NCBI RefSeq assembly: GCF_013359935.1
Contig: NZ_JABMCB010000169.1
Location: 1-64,000 of the forward strand
DNA from: Paenibacillus xylanilyticus
Lineage (GTDB): Bacteria > Bacillota > Bacilli > Paenibacillales > Paenibacillaceae
DNA: 64,000 nucleotides
Reading direction: 5' to 3'
The notes under the pieces were generated by a model. That model was not told where the DNA came from. It searched no databases and saw only the letters and a list, made by a program, of their open reading frames with translations. Both the position numbers and the translations under genes were made by a program. This document shows, piece by piece, positions 54,939 to 64,000 of the stretch. Each line of letters begins with the position of its first letter. Position 1 is the stretch's first letter.

Positions 54939-56309
54939 CTAGTACACCACTGATTGAACCATTTCAGCCCAATGAAGTGTTAGCCTTACGGTGTCCTCTT
55001 CCGTGACACTCGTACCCGATTGAACCTCAATTAACTCGATGTGTTCGATTGCCCGAATGCTGTGCAAGGTACCAGAAGGAATTTTCAAAACATCCCCTGC
55101 TTTAACATGTTGCAACTGATCTTGGATAATCACTTCACCACTACCTGAAAGGATAGTCCAAAATTCATCGTGATGTAAATGATAATGATAACTTGAATTT
55201 TTTCCTGAATGAATACGTATTCGTTTTGTCAAAACTTCATGTTTATCGTTACATTTCTGATAATCTAAAACACGATACGATCCCCATCTTCTTTCCTCAT
55301 ACATCGGTCTCTGATCGATATGTTGAATAAACTCTTTGAGTCTTGGGCTAGCTGCTTTTTCTGTTACTAATATTCCATCTGGACTAGCTGCAACGACAAT
55401 ATGAGACAGTCCAAGAACAGCTACCGGGATATCTAGCTCGTTAACCAGGTGTGTACCAACAGAATCATGACTGATAAAACCATGACCAGTTATCGCGCTT
55501 CCCATATGTTCAGTCAGCGTATTCCATGTGCCTAGGTCTTTCCAATCTCCTTCATAAGACGCAACTACCACATGTTTTGCCTTCTCTGTAACCTCGTAAT
55601 CAAAGCTGATTTTAGATAAATTCTCATATTGCTTCGACAGTTCATCGTATTGAATAGACACTCGCTTTTCAATGAGCATTTGAATCAAATAGTTCAACTT
55701 AAATGCAAAAACACCACAATTCCAAAGAGCGCCTTGCTCAATATACTGTTGAGCTTGATCTTCTTGGGGTTTTTCTTTAAAAAAAGCTACTCGCTGGAAT
55801 GACTCCCCGCCTTCTCTCTCTGCATGAGGAATAATATATCCGTATTTCTCAGATGGGTATGTTGGCTTTGCACCAACAAGCGCTATGTCAGCTTCGGACG
55901 TTTCCAGAATGCGATCCAGTCCTTTAACTGTTTCAAAAAAACAATTATCGACATAGGAGTCTACTGGCAATACAACGACTGTCTCATTTAAATCAACGTT
56001 AGCAATGGAATATAAATAAACAGATGCAAGTGCAATTGCGGGGAATGTATCTCTCCGTTCCGGCTCTACAATGATCGGAACATGACCTGAAAGCTGACTA
56101 TGTACCATATCTACTTGAGCCCTTCCAGTAGTTATAAAGACTGATTTATCCAAACTGGCCTCCGTGAGCTGTTTCCAAATCCTTTGCACCATAGACTCAG
56201 GTTCACCCCGAGTTCCAGAAAGAACCTTCAAGAACTGCTTGGATCTAAGGTCATTAGAAAGCGGCCACAGACGTTTGCCGGATCCACCCGATAATAATAT
56301 GATTTTCAT
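54939..56309 (-). CDS. manC: Mannose-1-phosphate guanylyltransferase / mannose-6-phosphate isomerase
   Basis: 456 residues from ATG 56309 (GGGAGG before it). The N-terminal nucleotidyltransferase has GGSGKRLWPLS, and the C-terminal cupin isomerase has SYHYHLHHDEFWTILSG and GDVLKIPSGTLHSI. Makes GDP-mannose, the substrate of the Gmd enzyme at the head of the operon. Confidence 0.92.
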   Translation of the reverse strand: MKIILLSGGSGKRLWPLSNDLRSKQFLKVLSGTRGEPESMVQRIWKQLTEASLDKSVFITTGRAQVDMVHSQLSGHVPIIVEPERRDTFPAIALASVYLYSIANVDLNETVVVLPVDSYVDNCFFETVKGLDRILETSEADIALVGAKPTYPSEKYGYIIPHAEREGGESFQRVAFFKEKPQEDQAQQYIEQGALWNCGVFAFKLNYLIQMLIEKRVSIQYDELSKQYENLSKISFDYEVTEKAKHVVVASYEGDWKDLGTWNTLTEHMGSAITGHGFISHDSVGTHLVNELDIPVAVLGLSHIVVAASPDGILVTEKAASPRLKEFIQHIDQRPMYEERRWGSYRVLDYQKCNDKHEVLTKRIRIHSGKNSSYHYHLHHDEFWTILSGSGEVIIQDQLQHVKAGDVLKIPSGTLHSIRAIEHIELIEVQSGTSVTEEDTVRLTLHWAEMVQSVVY

Positions 56310-56323
56310 GGAATTATCCTCCC

Positions 56324-57574
56324 TCAACCATTGTTAGAAACCATTTGCAGCAAATGCTTATACTTTTCAATCGCTGTCTTTTTGGCCAAATGATTCTCCA
56401 AATACGTTCTACCTTTTAGCCCTACTTGATCCAACACATTCCGGTTCATTTGTGCTATGGTTTCTATACTTCGAACCAGATCCCGATAAGAATGAGGCTC
56501 AACCACTACGCCACAACCGCTGTTCTCAATTAATGACGATGCCTCACTCCCTTTCTCAAGAACACCAATGATCGGCTTGCCGGCTGCCATCACACCATAT
56601 ATTTTACTTGGGACAGAAACCCCTTTAATCCCTTTCTGATTGACAACCAAATGTACATGCGCCGCATTAAGGGTATATTTTATTTTGTCTTTCGGCTGGA
56701 ACGGAAGGAACAATACATTAGAAATTTCATGATTTTTAACGTATTGTTCCATTTTCTTTTTGACTCCACCCTCTCCAATAAAGACAAACATAAATTCGGG
56801 ATTGTCTTTAAAATCACTCGTAATCTGTATGATGTTTTCTAAATCATAGTAAAGCCCAAGATTCCCTGAATACATAACGATAAACTTATTCTCAAGCTGA
56901 TGTTCCGCCAGAAATTGCTTGATTTTAGGATGATCCCGCTGTAGAGGAACAATATCCTCTTCATCCGTCCAGTTATTTATCACACTATTAACTGGAACCC
57001 GGCTTCCACGGAAGCGAGAAACTAGAGTTTCCTGCATATCCATACCGACCGTAATGATGTGGTTGGAGGCACGGCAGCTAATATTATCCAGACCTCTGGC
57101 TATTTTGAATAACCACTTCTGGCGTGTATAACTGATCGCCTCAGCCTGCTCAGGATTAAAATCCTGGATATTATAGACGAGCTTAGTTCTCCTCATTAAT
57201 TTTCCAACTGCTCCGATTAACCCTCCGATGACAGGCGGTGATGAAATCGTGTAAATCAAGTCGACCTCACGCTGTTTCATTAGCGCGACTATAGCCAAGA
57301 AGAAATAAGATACGATAAACTTGATTCGGCTAAGTTTATTCGTTTTATCGACCGAGGGTGCTCTTAATCTAACAATTCGAATCTGCTCTAAATAATCTTC
57401 CTCAAATAATCTCTTTTTGTTTGTTTGTGCCGCCTCTATCTCGGGCTGCACAGCAATGACTGTAATGTCAAAATGATGCTGTAATTCTAGACACAGCTCT
57501 GTTAGAAGCTGCCCCGTCGAAGCATAGTCCGGATAAAAGTAGCTAGCCACAAATACAATTTTTTTCTTGGACAT
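56324..57574 (-). CDS. Glycosyltransferase family 4 (WbuB/WcaI type)
   Basis: 416 residues from ATG 57574 (AGGGTGATG before it). GT-B fold with VASYFYPDYASTGQLLTEL at the N-terminus, NWTDEEDIVP, YSGNLGLYYDLE and GVSVPSKIYGVMAAGKP with the donor-site EKGSE. Similar to the fucosyltransferase group of colanic-acid-type clusters by eye; donor not certain. Confidence 0.88.
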   Translation of the reverse strand: MSKKKIVFVASYFYPDYASTGQLLTELCLELQHHFDITVIAVQPEIEAAQTNKKRLFEEDYLEQIRIVRLRAPSVDKTNKLSRIKFIVSYFFLAIVALMKQREVDLIYTISSPPVIGGLIGAVGKLMRRTKLVYNIQDFNPEQAEAISYTRQKWLFKIARGLDNISCRASNHIITVGMDMQETLVSRFRGSRVPVNSVINNWTDEEDIVPLQRDHPKIKQFLAEHQLENKFIVMYSGNLGLYYDLENIIQITSDFKDNPEFMFVFIGEGGVKKKMEQYVKNHEISNVLFLPFQPKDKIKYTLNAAHVHLVVNQKGIKGVSVPSKIYGVMAAGKPIIGVLEKGSEASSLIENSGCGVVVEPHSYRDLVRSIETIAQMNRNVLDQVGLKGRTYLENHLAKKTAIEKYKHLLQMVSNNG

Positions 57575-57588
57575 ATCATCACCCTGGC

Positions 57589-58863
57589 TCATTTAATATT
57601 TTCATTTTCAACTCTCTTTGCATCGAAGAGGAGACATACTAGAGTGAGTATCATGCCATATGAAAGGGTCTTATAACTCACTTGGAACAAAAGACCGATG
57701 AAAATCGGGACGACGCATGCTAATATCAGTGGAAATCTACTCATGGAAAAACCCTGAAGGAAATTCCGACAAATCCATAACAAATAAGAAAGGAATATAA
57801 TAATACCTATAATTCCTCCCTTAAGCATAAAGAAGGTAAGTGCTGAATGCGTGTAAGTAACCTGCATATTGTCTACAGCAGGGTCATGGAAAACTCCTCC
57901 CCATCCCACACCAAACAATAATGTAAAAGGTGACTGGGAAGTTTCCTTCAAAACGGCAGCAAGCTCATCCGTTTTACCATTAGCACCGAAACTCTCCTGC
58001 TTATCAACAAGCAACTGGTATGAATTTTGAATTTGATCCTGGGCAAAAAGCCATATGCCTACAAGTAACAAGATCAGGAGCAGCAGCTTTTTAAAAGACT
58101 GACGTGTAACAACTAGCAAATATACGCCGAAACATAGGGCAGCCAGTGCTAGTGGAGCCCGTTGCGCAACGGCCATTAATGAGCCAAGTGCTAAGAATCC
58201 ACCTAATACCATCATCAGACTTCCTAACCAACTGATAAGTTTATTGCTTTTCCAGGTATGAACGGCCATTAGCGGTAAATAGATGCCGGCAAAAATTACT
58301 GAGGGATCATATGATAAGTATAAAAAATTATCAAAATAATACATTCTGCCTACATCCAGTGGTGAGATTTGAGCGACCTGGTAAAATCGCAAGGACAAGA
58401 TGACCCCCATAATGGCTATGATCCATGGGAGATATTGTAGCCAATTGACTCCGGATCGCTGCATCGCAGGAAGCAACAGCATTGGAACGAACAAATACAC
58501 ACAAGGGATGATATCACGGACAATATCTGTAACATTCCATCCTTGGATAATCCCACCGTTAAATAATCCCCACCATAAGAGAAGGAAGAACCCCATATGA
58601 AGCCACATTGGTAATGCATGATACCTCTGATAAAGCGTAAATCCTCCCGTCATTACAATAAGTCCTGTCGGTATGGATACAAATAAAACTAGGAGGCCTC
58701 CAATTAATATTTCTGCAATGCCCATCTTCACTGGAAAAGGAGCACTAAAAAGGGAATAGCTAAGCAGCGCGATGATAAAGGCTAAACTGCCAAGAACATT
58801 CTTTCTGAAGTCCAGCATCTGAAGGGAGGTTAGGCTAACATGCATGGTAGCTTTCTGATTCAA
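57589..58863 (-). CDS. Polysaccharide polymerase-like membrane protein (paralogue A)
   Basis: 424 residues from TTG 58863, with AAGGAGG eight bases before it, overlapping the upstream stop. About 11-12 membrane helices. The pattern FMLKGGIIGIIIFLSYLLWI and the large loop with GVGWGGVFHDPA fit O-antigen ligase/polymerase (Wzy, WaaL) proteins. About 55-60 percent identical by eye to the next gene upstream, so a recent tandem duplication. Confidence 0.82.
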   Translation of the reverse strand: MNQKATMHVSLTSLQMLDFRKNVLGSLAFIIALLSYSLFSAPFPVKMGIAEILIGGLLVLFVSIPTGLIVMTGGFTLYQRYHALPMWLHMGFFLLLWWGLFNGGIIQGWNVTDIVRDIIPCVYLFVPMLLLPAMQRSGVNWLQYLPWIIAIMGVILSLRFYQVAQISPLDVGRMYYFDNFLYLSYDPSVIFAGIYLPLMAVHTWKSNKLISWLGSLMMVLGGFLALGSLMAVAQRAPLALAALCFGVYLLVVTRQSFKKLLLLILLLVGIWLFAQDQIQNSYQLLVDKQESFGANGKTDELAAVLKETSQSPFTLLFGVGWGGVFHDPAVDNMQVTYTHSALTFFMLKGGIIGIIIFLSYLLWICRNFLQGFSMSRFPLILACVVPIFIGLLFQVSYKTLSYGMILTLVCLLFDAKRVENENIK

Positions 58864-60128
58864 GATTCCTGCCTCCTTGTATGTGAATTGGGAAACAGTA
58901 GACACAGGAATGTAAGCACCATTCCATATGAAAGTGTCTTAAACGTTGGCTGAAATATTAAGCCGATGGTAAGTGGGACAATAACCGACAAACTATATGG
59001 AAGTTTGCTAACTGTCATATTCAACAGTATTCTTCTAGATATCCATGACAGATAATACAGAAAAACCAATAGGCCAATAATCCCTCCTTTTAACAAAAAG
59101 AAGGTTATAGCTGAGTGAGTAAATGAAACTTCTGCGTTATAGGTTGGATCATAAAATAGTCCACCCCACCCAATTCCGAAAAACAAAGAATATATAGACC
59201 GAGAAGTTTCATGCAGTACAGCGATCATCTCGTTATTTTTTCCATTCATGCCGTAATCTTCTTGTTTAGTCATTAGCAAATCGAATGTACTTGCTAACTG
59301 ATCCTGCACTAAAATGAAAACAGAGATCAATATGATGAGGAGTAGTATTATCTTTTTGAATGATTTCCGAGACCCGATCAAAAAATAGATAAAATAACTA
59401 AGCACAGCTAATCCGAGTGGTGCCCGTTGGGCCACAGCCATCAAGGAACCGAGTGAGACTAAGCCAGCTACAAGCATAAGTAGACTACCGCTCCAACGGA
59501 ATAGGTTTGTTCCCTTCCAGGTATGTACGGCCATAATGGGAAGAAAAATACTTGCAAAACTTACGCTCGGATCATAAGGCAAATATAGAAGATTATCGGA
59601 GTAATACATTTTCCCAACATCTAAAGGTGAGATGCCTGCCTCAAGATAAAATCTTACAGCGAATACCACTCCGTTAATGGACAAAATCCAAGGCAGTATC
59701 TTGAACCAATCTAATTTAGATCGCTTCATCGCTGGCAACAGCAAAAAGGGAGCAAATATGTACACACATGGGATAAGATCTCGAATGATATCAACAACAT
59801 TCCAAGAATATACAACCGCTCCGTTAAACAAACCTAACCACAGCATCGTAAAGAATCCAATATGAAGTGCAACCGGGAAAAGATTATATTTTTGGTAGAT
59901 TGTAAACCCACCACTCATAACCACAATGCCTGTTGGGACGGAAACAAAAACGATGAGGAGTGCAGCAATAATACCTTCGATAAGACCCGGTTGGGCTGGA
60001 AAGGGCGCACTGTATACTGCGTAAATAAGTAGCCCGCAAATAAATGCATAACTAGTCCACGCCTTCCCTCCCGCTAATACAGTCTCAATTCCTGGCGTTG
60101 CCAACGTCACCGCCGTTTTAGAATTCAT
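58860..60128 (-). CDS. Polysaccharide polymerase-like membrane protein (paralogue B)
   Basis: 422 residues, same topology and motifs as paralogue A (FLLKGGIIGLLVFLYYLSWI, GIGWGGLFYDPT). Starts on the ATGA overlap with the glycosyltransferase gene. The two proteins may be polymerase and ligase of the same polymer. Confidence 0.82.
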   Translation of the reverse strand: MNSKTAVTLATPGIETVLAGGKAWTSYAFICGLLIYAVYSAPFPAQPGLIEGIIAALLIVFVSVPTGIVVMSGGFTIYQKYNLFPVALHIGFFTMLWLGLFNGAVVYSWNVVDIIRDLIPCVYIFAPFLLLPAMKRSKLDWFKILPWILSINGVVFAVRFYLEAGISPLDVGKMYYSDNLLYLPYDPSVSFASIFLPIMAVHTWKGTNLFRWSGSLLMLVAGLVSLGSLMAVAQRAPLGLAVLSYFIYFLIGSRKSFKKIILLLIILISVFILVQDQLASTFDLLMTKQEDYGMNGKNNEMIAVLHETSRSIYSLFFGIGWGGLFYDPTYNAEVSFTHSAITFFLLKGGIIGLLVFLYYLSWISRRILLNMTVSKLPYSLSVIVPLTIGLIFQPTFKTLSYGMVLTFLCLLFPNSHTRRQES

Positions 60129-61018
60129 ATCCCTTCCTGCGCCTTTCTAAGCTCAGACTCTAGTTTCATTCTCTGTTGCTGATTTTGGTGAAATTCAATT
60201 TCTTTCATTTTGATACCTATTTGCCAGTAGTACATACAACGAGCAAACGCGTAATGGAATCCAGCAGATCCATCAAGGAATCCAAGCTTGATAATATAAG
60301 AATGGAGAAATGACACTAACCACTTCATTGGAATCCGATTAAAAATGCGTTTTTGGAAAGTTCGGATAAAAATTTGAGATTCATTCAAATTGCTCATAGC
60401 ACCATTCGAACGGACAACCGCTTCCCAATCCGAGTACCGGTTATGTTTGGCAAAATAATCAAACAATGAGTCGTGATCGTAATGCACCATGCTTCCTTTC
60501 AAAACAGCTGTGTCTCCCTCAATTTGTGGTTGATAATGTCCCTCAACCTCCCACATATTTGAGGCATTTAAATCATTGTAATCAAGAAATTTACCCTTGT
60601 GGCGGTTTAACAGTACAAGCTTATACATCCGGTGCCCGTACTTGAGTACTTTGTTCATAAACACAAGATCGAAACCTACAAAGTATCCATTACTTAGCGT
60701 GCCCTTTCGGAAAGTGGTTCTAATTTCCTGCGCTAGTTGAGAAGTAACTTCTTCATCAGCATCCACATAGAGTACATATTCATGCTGAAAAGGGAGATAA
60801 TCCAAACACCATTGTTTCTTTTTAGGGTATTGGCCGTTCCAACGGAAATCTACGACGTTCGCTCCCATATTGGATGCAATCTCAGTCGTTCTATCCGTGC
60901 TACCTGAATCAACAACAAAAACTTCAGCAAACTCTGAGACAGATGTTATACACTTGCGTATGTTCTTCTCCTCATTTTTTGTCATGATGATGACAGAAAC
61001 CGGGATTTTATTTTCCAT
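60125..61018 (-). CDS. Glycosyltransferase family 2
   Basis: 297 residues from ATG 61018 (AGAAGG about 12 bases before). GT-A fold with VSVIIMTKNEEKNIRKCI and the DxD-type VDADEE; the C-terminus has amphipathic helices. The WaaE/KdtX-like group is the likely relative. Overlaps both neighbours. Confidence 0.9.
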   Translation of the reverse strand: MENKIPVSVIIMTKNEEKNIRKCITSVSEFAEVFVVDSGSTDRTTEIASNMGANVVDFRWNGQYPKKKQWCLDYLPFQHEYVLYVDADEEVTSQLAQEIRTTFRKGTLSNGYFVGFDLVFMNKVLKYGHRMYKLVLLNRHKGKFLDYNDLNASNMWEVEGHYQPQIEGDTAVLKGSMVHYDHDSLFDYFAKHNRYSDWEAVVRSNGAMSNLNESQIFIRTFQKRIFNRIPMKWLVSFLHSYIIKLGFLDGSAGFHYAFARCMYYWQIGIKMKEIEFHQNQQQRMKLESELRKAQEGI

Positions 61019-61807
61019 ATGTAAATCGCACCTTCTCATAGTATTTGGGGAAACTTTTTTTAAACCGAAAGATAGTCACATGGAGTATTTTAATCAGGAT
61101 TCTAAGCAACCATGACAAACCCAATATATCCCTGCGGATGTGCCATTGATCCTCTTCCCCTCGCTTCTGGTGTGTATAAGAGAGACCACCTTGCTCGAAA
61201 ATACATATGGATTTCGGAATATAGTAGGAAGTAGCCCTGGTACGAAGTATTTCTGCTGTAAATGCATAGTCGGCACCGATCGGATATTCAAGGCGATATC
61301 GTATATCCCCTATACTTGATCTTTTGTACACCATCGCCTGATGATTTGTGAACATGATGTCCGATAAGTTCTAGCGCGTTTATATAGGAGATCCTTTCGT
61401 AAAGTCATTTCATACGAATCACCATATAAGAAATCTGGACAGTTATTTTGCTTAGCTGAATGTTTGATTAAATTGATAACATCGGGATTTTGCAGCTGAT
61501 CGCCCGAGTTCAAAAATAATATATATTGACCGGAGCTTCTTTCAATGCCCTTGTTCATGGCGTCATAAAGACCTTCGTCTGGTTCACTAATATAATTGAC
61601 CTTTGGATCGGAAAGTTCATTTAAAAATGGGAGCGTTCCATCAACGGAGACTCCATCGATAACAATCCATTCCCAATCATTCGTTTCCTGTAACAAAACA
61701 CTTTCCCAAGTACGTATAAGTCCTTCTTTGTTGTTTTTACAAACCGTTACGATTGAAATAAATACTCCGCCAGATGTTAATCTTGGTTGTACTCCCGTTC
61801 TATTCAT
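61008..61807 (-). pseudogene. Glycosyltransferase family 2 (WcaE-like), frameshifted
   Basis: Two open frames make one GT2 protein: 61807-61310 (ISIVTVCKNNKEGLIRTWES, IDGVSVDGT, LNSGDQL) and 61355-61008 (MFTNHQAMVYKRS to the end). At about 61360-61370 the second frame continues LSDIMFTNHQAM where the first goes to RTSCSQII, so one base is missing. If repaired it would be about 265 residues. True mutation or sequencing error cannot be told apart. Confidence 0.8.
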
Positions 61808-63215
61808 TTAAAATAGTCTCCCTTGATTTTTTCTTGAACCAGAAACGGACCAAACGTATACCAGAACGAGAATACTTCCACATAAGTAATGGGTTGAAAA
61901 AAATCATGATACCTAGTTTCTTCTTAGTCGCATAAAGCAATATTGCGTTTTGCAATACCAATCCAGCCACCATAACAATAGCAACTTCAACCGGACCAGC
62001 TAATTTCGCAGCAATACTTGCTCCAATTATCGTGATGCAACTTGTAAACAAAGAAATTTTTAACATCATTCTTTCATTGCCTGTAAGCGTAAGAATCAAA
62101 CCCGAGGGTCCTACGAGTAAGTTAATTACTTGACCGATGCTGAGTACAACGAGTATTGGCTCTGCTTTGGAATAGTAGGAACCAAAGAATACACCAAGAA
62201 TCTCTTCGCCCAAAAACATAAAAACAAGTACCAGGAAAATGGCTGGAAGAGTCACAAGGAAGGTTACTAACTTCCCCGTTTTCTCTAGTTCATTCAGCTG
62301 TCCGCTGGCATACTTCTCAGATATGTGTGTTGACAAAACCAGATTGAGGAGAACTCCAAAAAAATTGATTGTTGCAATCAAACGTACGGCCGCCCCATAG
62401 ATCGCAACCTGTTCTTCACTTTGAAAGACACCTAAGATCCATAGATCTGTGGAAGTAAGAAAAAAAATCGCCACATTTGAAAGCATAATCGGATATGAAA
62501 CTCGGAATATAACTGAAGACTTCACCTTATCTGTATTTAGAACGGTCCCTTGGTCATGATTAGGAAAAGACTTCAGCTTCCTACGAAGAATCCACCCACC
62601 TAAAATGCAGTTTAATAATAGCGATACGCTCACCGTAAGGATGACTGTAGATAGATCCAATTGTCCGGATCCTAAAATCATCATTGTGATTAGACATGTG
62701 ATGTATAATATGTTGCTAAGTACTCCACCAAATAAGGAAGCATACTTAATCTCATGTAACCCACGGAAGGTTTCTCCGATAAATTGCTGTATTATATTCG
62801 CTAAAATCCAAATTCCAGTTAATAACGCAATGTTATCTAGCTGAGATGAATTCATAAATCGGCTCAGGACAAAATGCTGAAGCAGTACGTACAAAATAAC
62901 CGTTCCTATGGCTCCTGCCAATGCGATACATAATGATGCATGAACCGCTCTTTTCATTTGGAAATAGCGTTTTCGCTGGATGTTCTCCGTAGTAAATCGA
63001 ATAATGCTTTGATTAATTCCAAGAATACCTACGATATTTCCAAAAAAGGAAATACTAAAAGCCAGCATATACGTCCCAAAATCCATAGTATTTAACAGTC
63101 TTGACAGTAGTACATTTGTGACCAGTGCTGAGAAAGCAAACACGGATCTTCCAATAAATGTCCATATGCCACCATTGATAACCCGGTTGTTCAACAATCT
63201 CAGCTTCGTTTTCAT
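61800..63215 (-). CDS. Wzx-type oligosaccharide flippase
   Basis: 471 residues, about 14 membrane helices, MOP-superfamily polysaccharide flippase (begins GIWTFIGRSVFAFSALVTNVLL-like, with LSRLLNTMDFGTYMLAFS). Moves lipid-linked repeat units across the membrane for polymerisation. AAGGAG before ATG; 14 bp after gmd. Confidence 0.9.
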   Translation of the reverse strand: MKTKLRLLNNRVINGGIWTFIGRSVFAFSALVTNVLLSRLLNTMDFGTYMLAFSISFFGNIVGILGINQSIIRFTTENIQRKRYFQMKRAVHASLCIALAGAIGTVILYVLLQHFVLSRFMNSSQLDNIALLTGIWILANIIQQFIGETFRGLHEIKYASLFGGVLSNILYITCLITMMILGSGQLDLSTVILTVSVSLLLNCILGGWILRRKLKSFPNHDQGTVLNTDKVKSSVIFRVSYPIMLSNVAIFFLTSTDLWILGVFQSEEQVAIYGAAVRLIATINFFGVLLNLVLSTHISEKYASGQLNELEKTGKLVTFLVTLPAIFLVLVFMFLGEEILGVFFGSYYSKAEPILVVLSIGQVINLLVGPSGLILTLTGNERMMLKISLFTSCITIIGASIAAKLAGPVEVAIVMVAGLVLQNAILLYATKKKLGIMIFFNPLLMWKYSRSGIRLVRFWFKKKSRETILNE

Positions 63216-63229
63216 CTTTACAGAGCTCC

Positions 63230-64000
<771 letters not shown>

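Overview
The window looks like a chromosomal segment of a low-GC Gram-positive spore-former, most likely Paenibacillus or a close relative. The clues are a secreted protein with three SLH (S-layer homology) domains, an LCP-family protein, strong AGGAGG-type ribosome binding sites, common GTG/TTG starts, and ars and pst genes of Bacillota type. I could not run any search, so genus-level placement is inference.

The main result is that positions 249-46179 form one 45.9-kb Tn7-like transposon. Its termini read TGTCGGAGGACAAG (left) and TGTCGAGGGACAAG (right, reverse complement), and both sides carry the 5-bp duplication CCTGT (244-248 and 46180-46184). It sits inside the SLH-protein gene. The 5' part is at 47591-46180 and the 3' part continues at 248-1. 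Removing the element plus one CCTGT restores the reading frame exactly. The left end has two TnsB-like sites. The right end has four site pairs at a 218-221-bp period.

Element layout: tnsD-tnsC-tnsB-tnsA (381-5521, transcribed toward the left end). Divergent from these are an Xre regulator and a tyrosine-recombinase homologue that has lost most catalytic residues (5654-7011), a candidate TnsF-type target selector. Next come small unknown genes and a relic of a second tnsD 3' end (7.0-9.9 kb), then an ABC-3C-type defence operon whose ATPase gene is split by an IS30-family element (9.9-14.4 kb). A large arsenic region follows (14.8-37.7 kb).

The arsenic region has four parts. (1) An operon with arsL- and arsM-like genes, an MFS exporter, an ATP-grasp ligase, an aquaporin, a CobW-type GTPase and Cys-rich proteins fits synthesis of the arsenic antibiotic arsinothricin, perhaps as a peptide. 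A divergent arsN1-like acetyltransferase would give self-resistance. (2) A classical arsR-arsB-arsC-arsD-arsA resistance operon with a second arsR. (3) A pstSCAB phosphate importer with a second arsenate reductase and an atypical response regulator. (4) Flavoproteins, including ArsO. Two paralogous MarR proteins with vicinal cysteines flank the region, and a shared TTGCAA-type inverted repeat lies before several of its operons. The last cargo (37.9-44.8 kb) is a cupin, a degenerate serine recombinase, SulP/UspA, RNase J/Nudix, and a decayed cation antiporter.

Right of the element is host DNA: the SLH gene start, IS30 relics around an LCP gene, an Xre regulator, a right-handed beta-helix protein, and a minus-strand exopolysaccharide operon (gmd, wzx-like, two GT2 genes of which one is frameshifted, two tandem polymerase-like paralogues, GT4, manC, vanZ-like) that runs off the window end.
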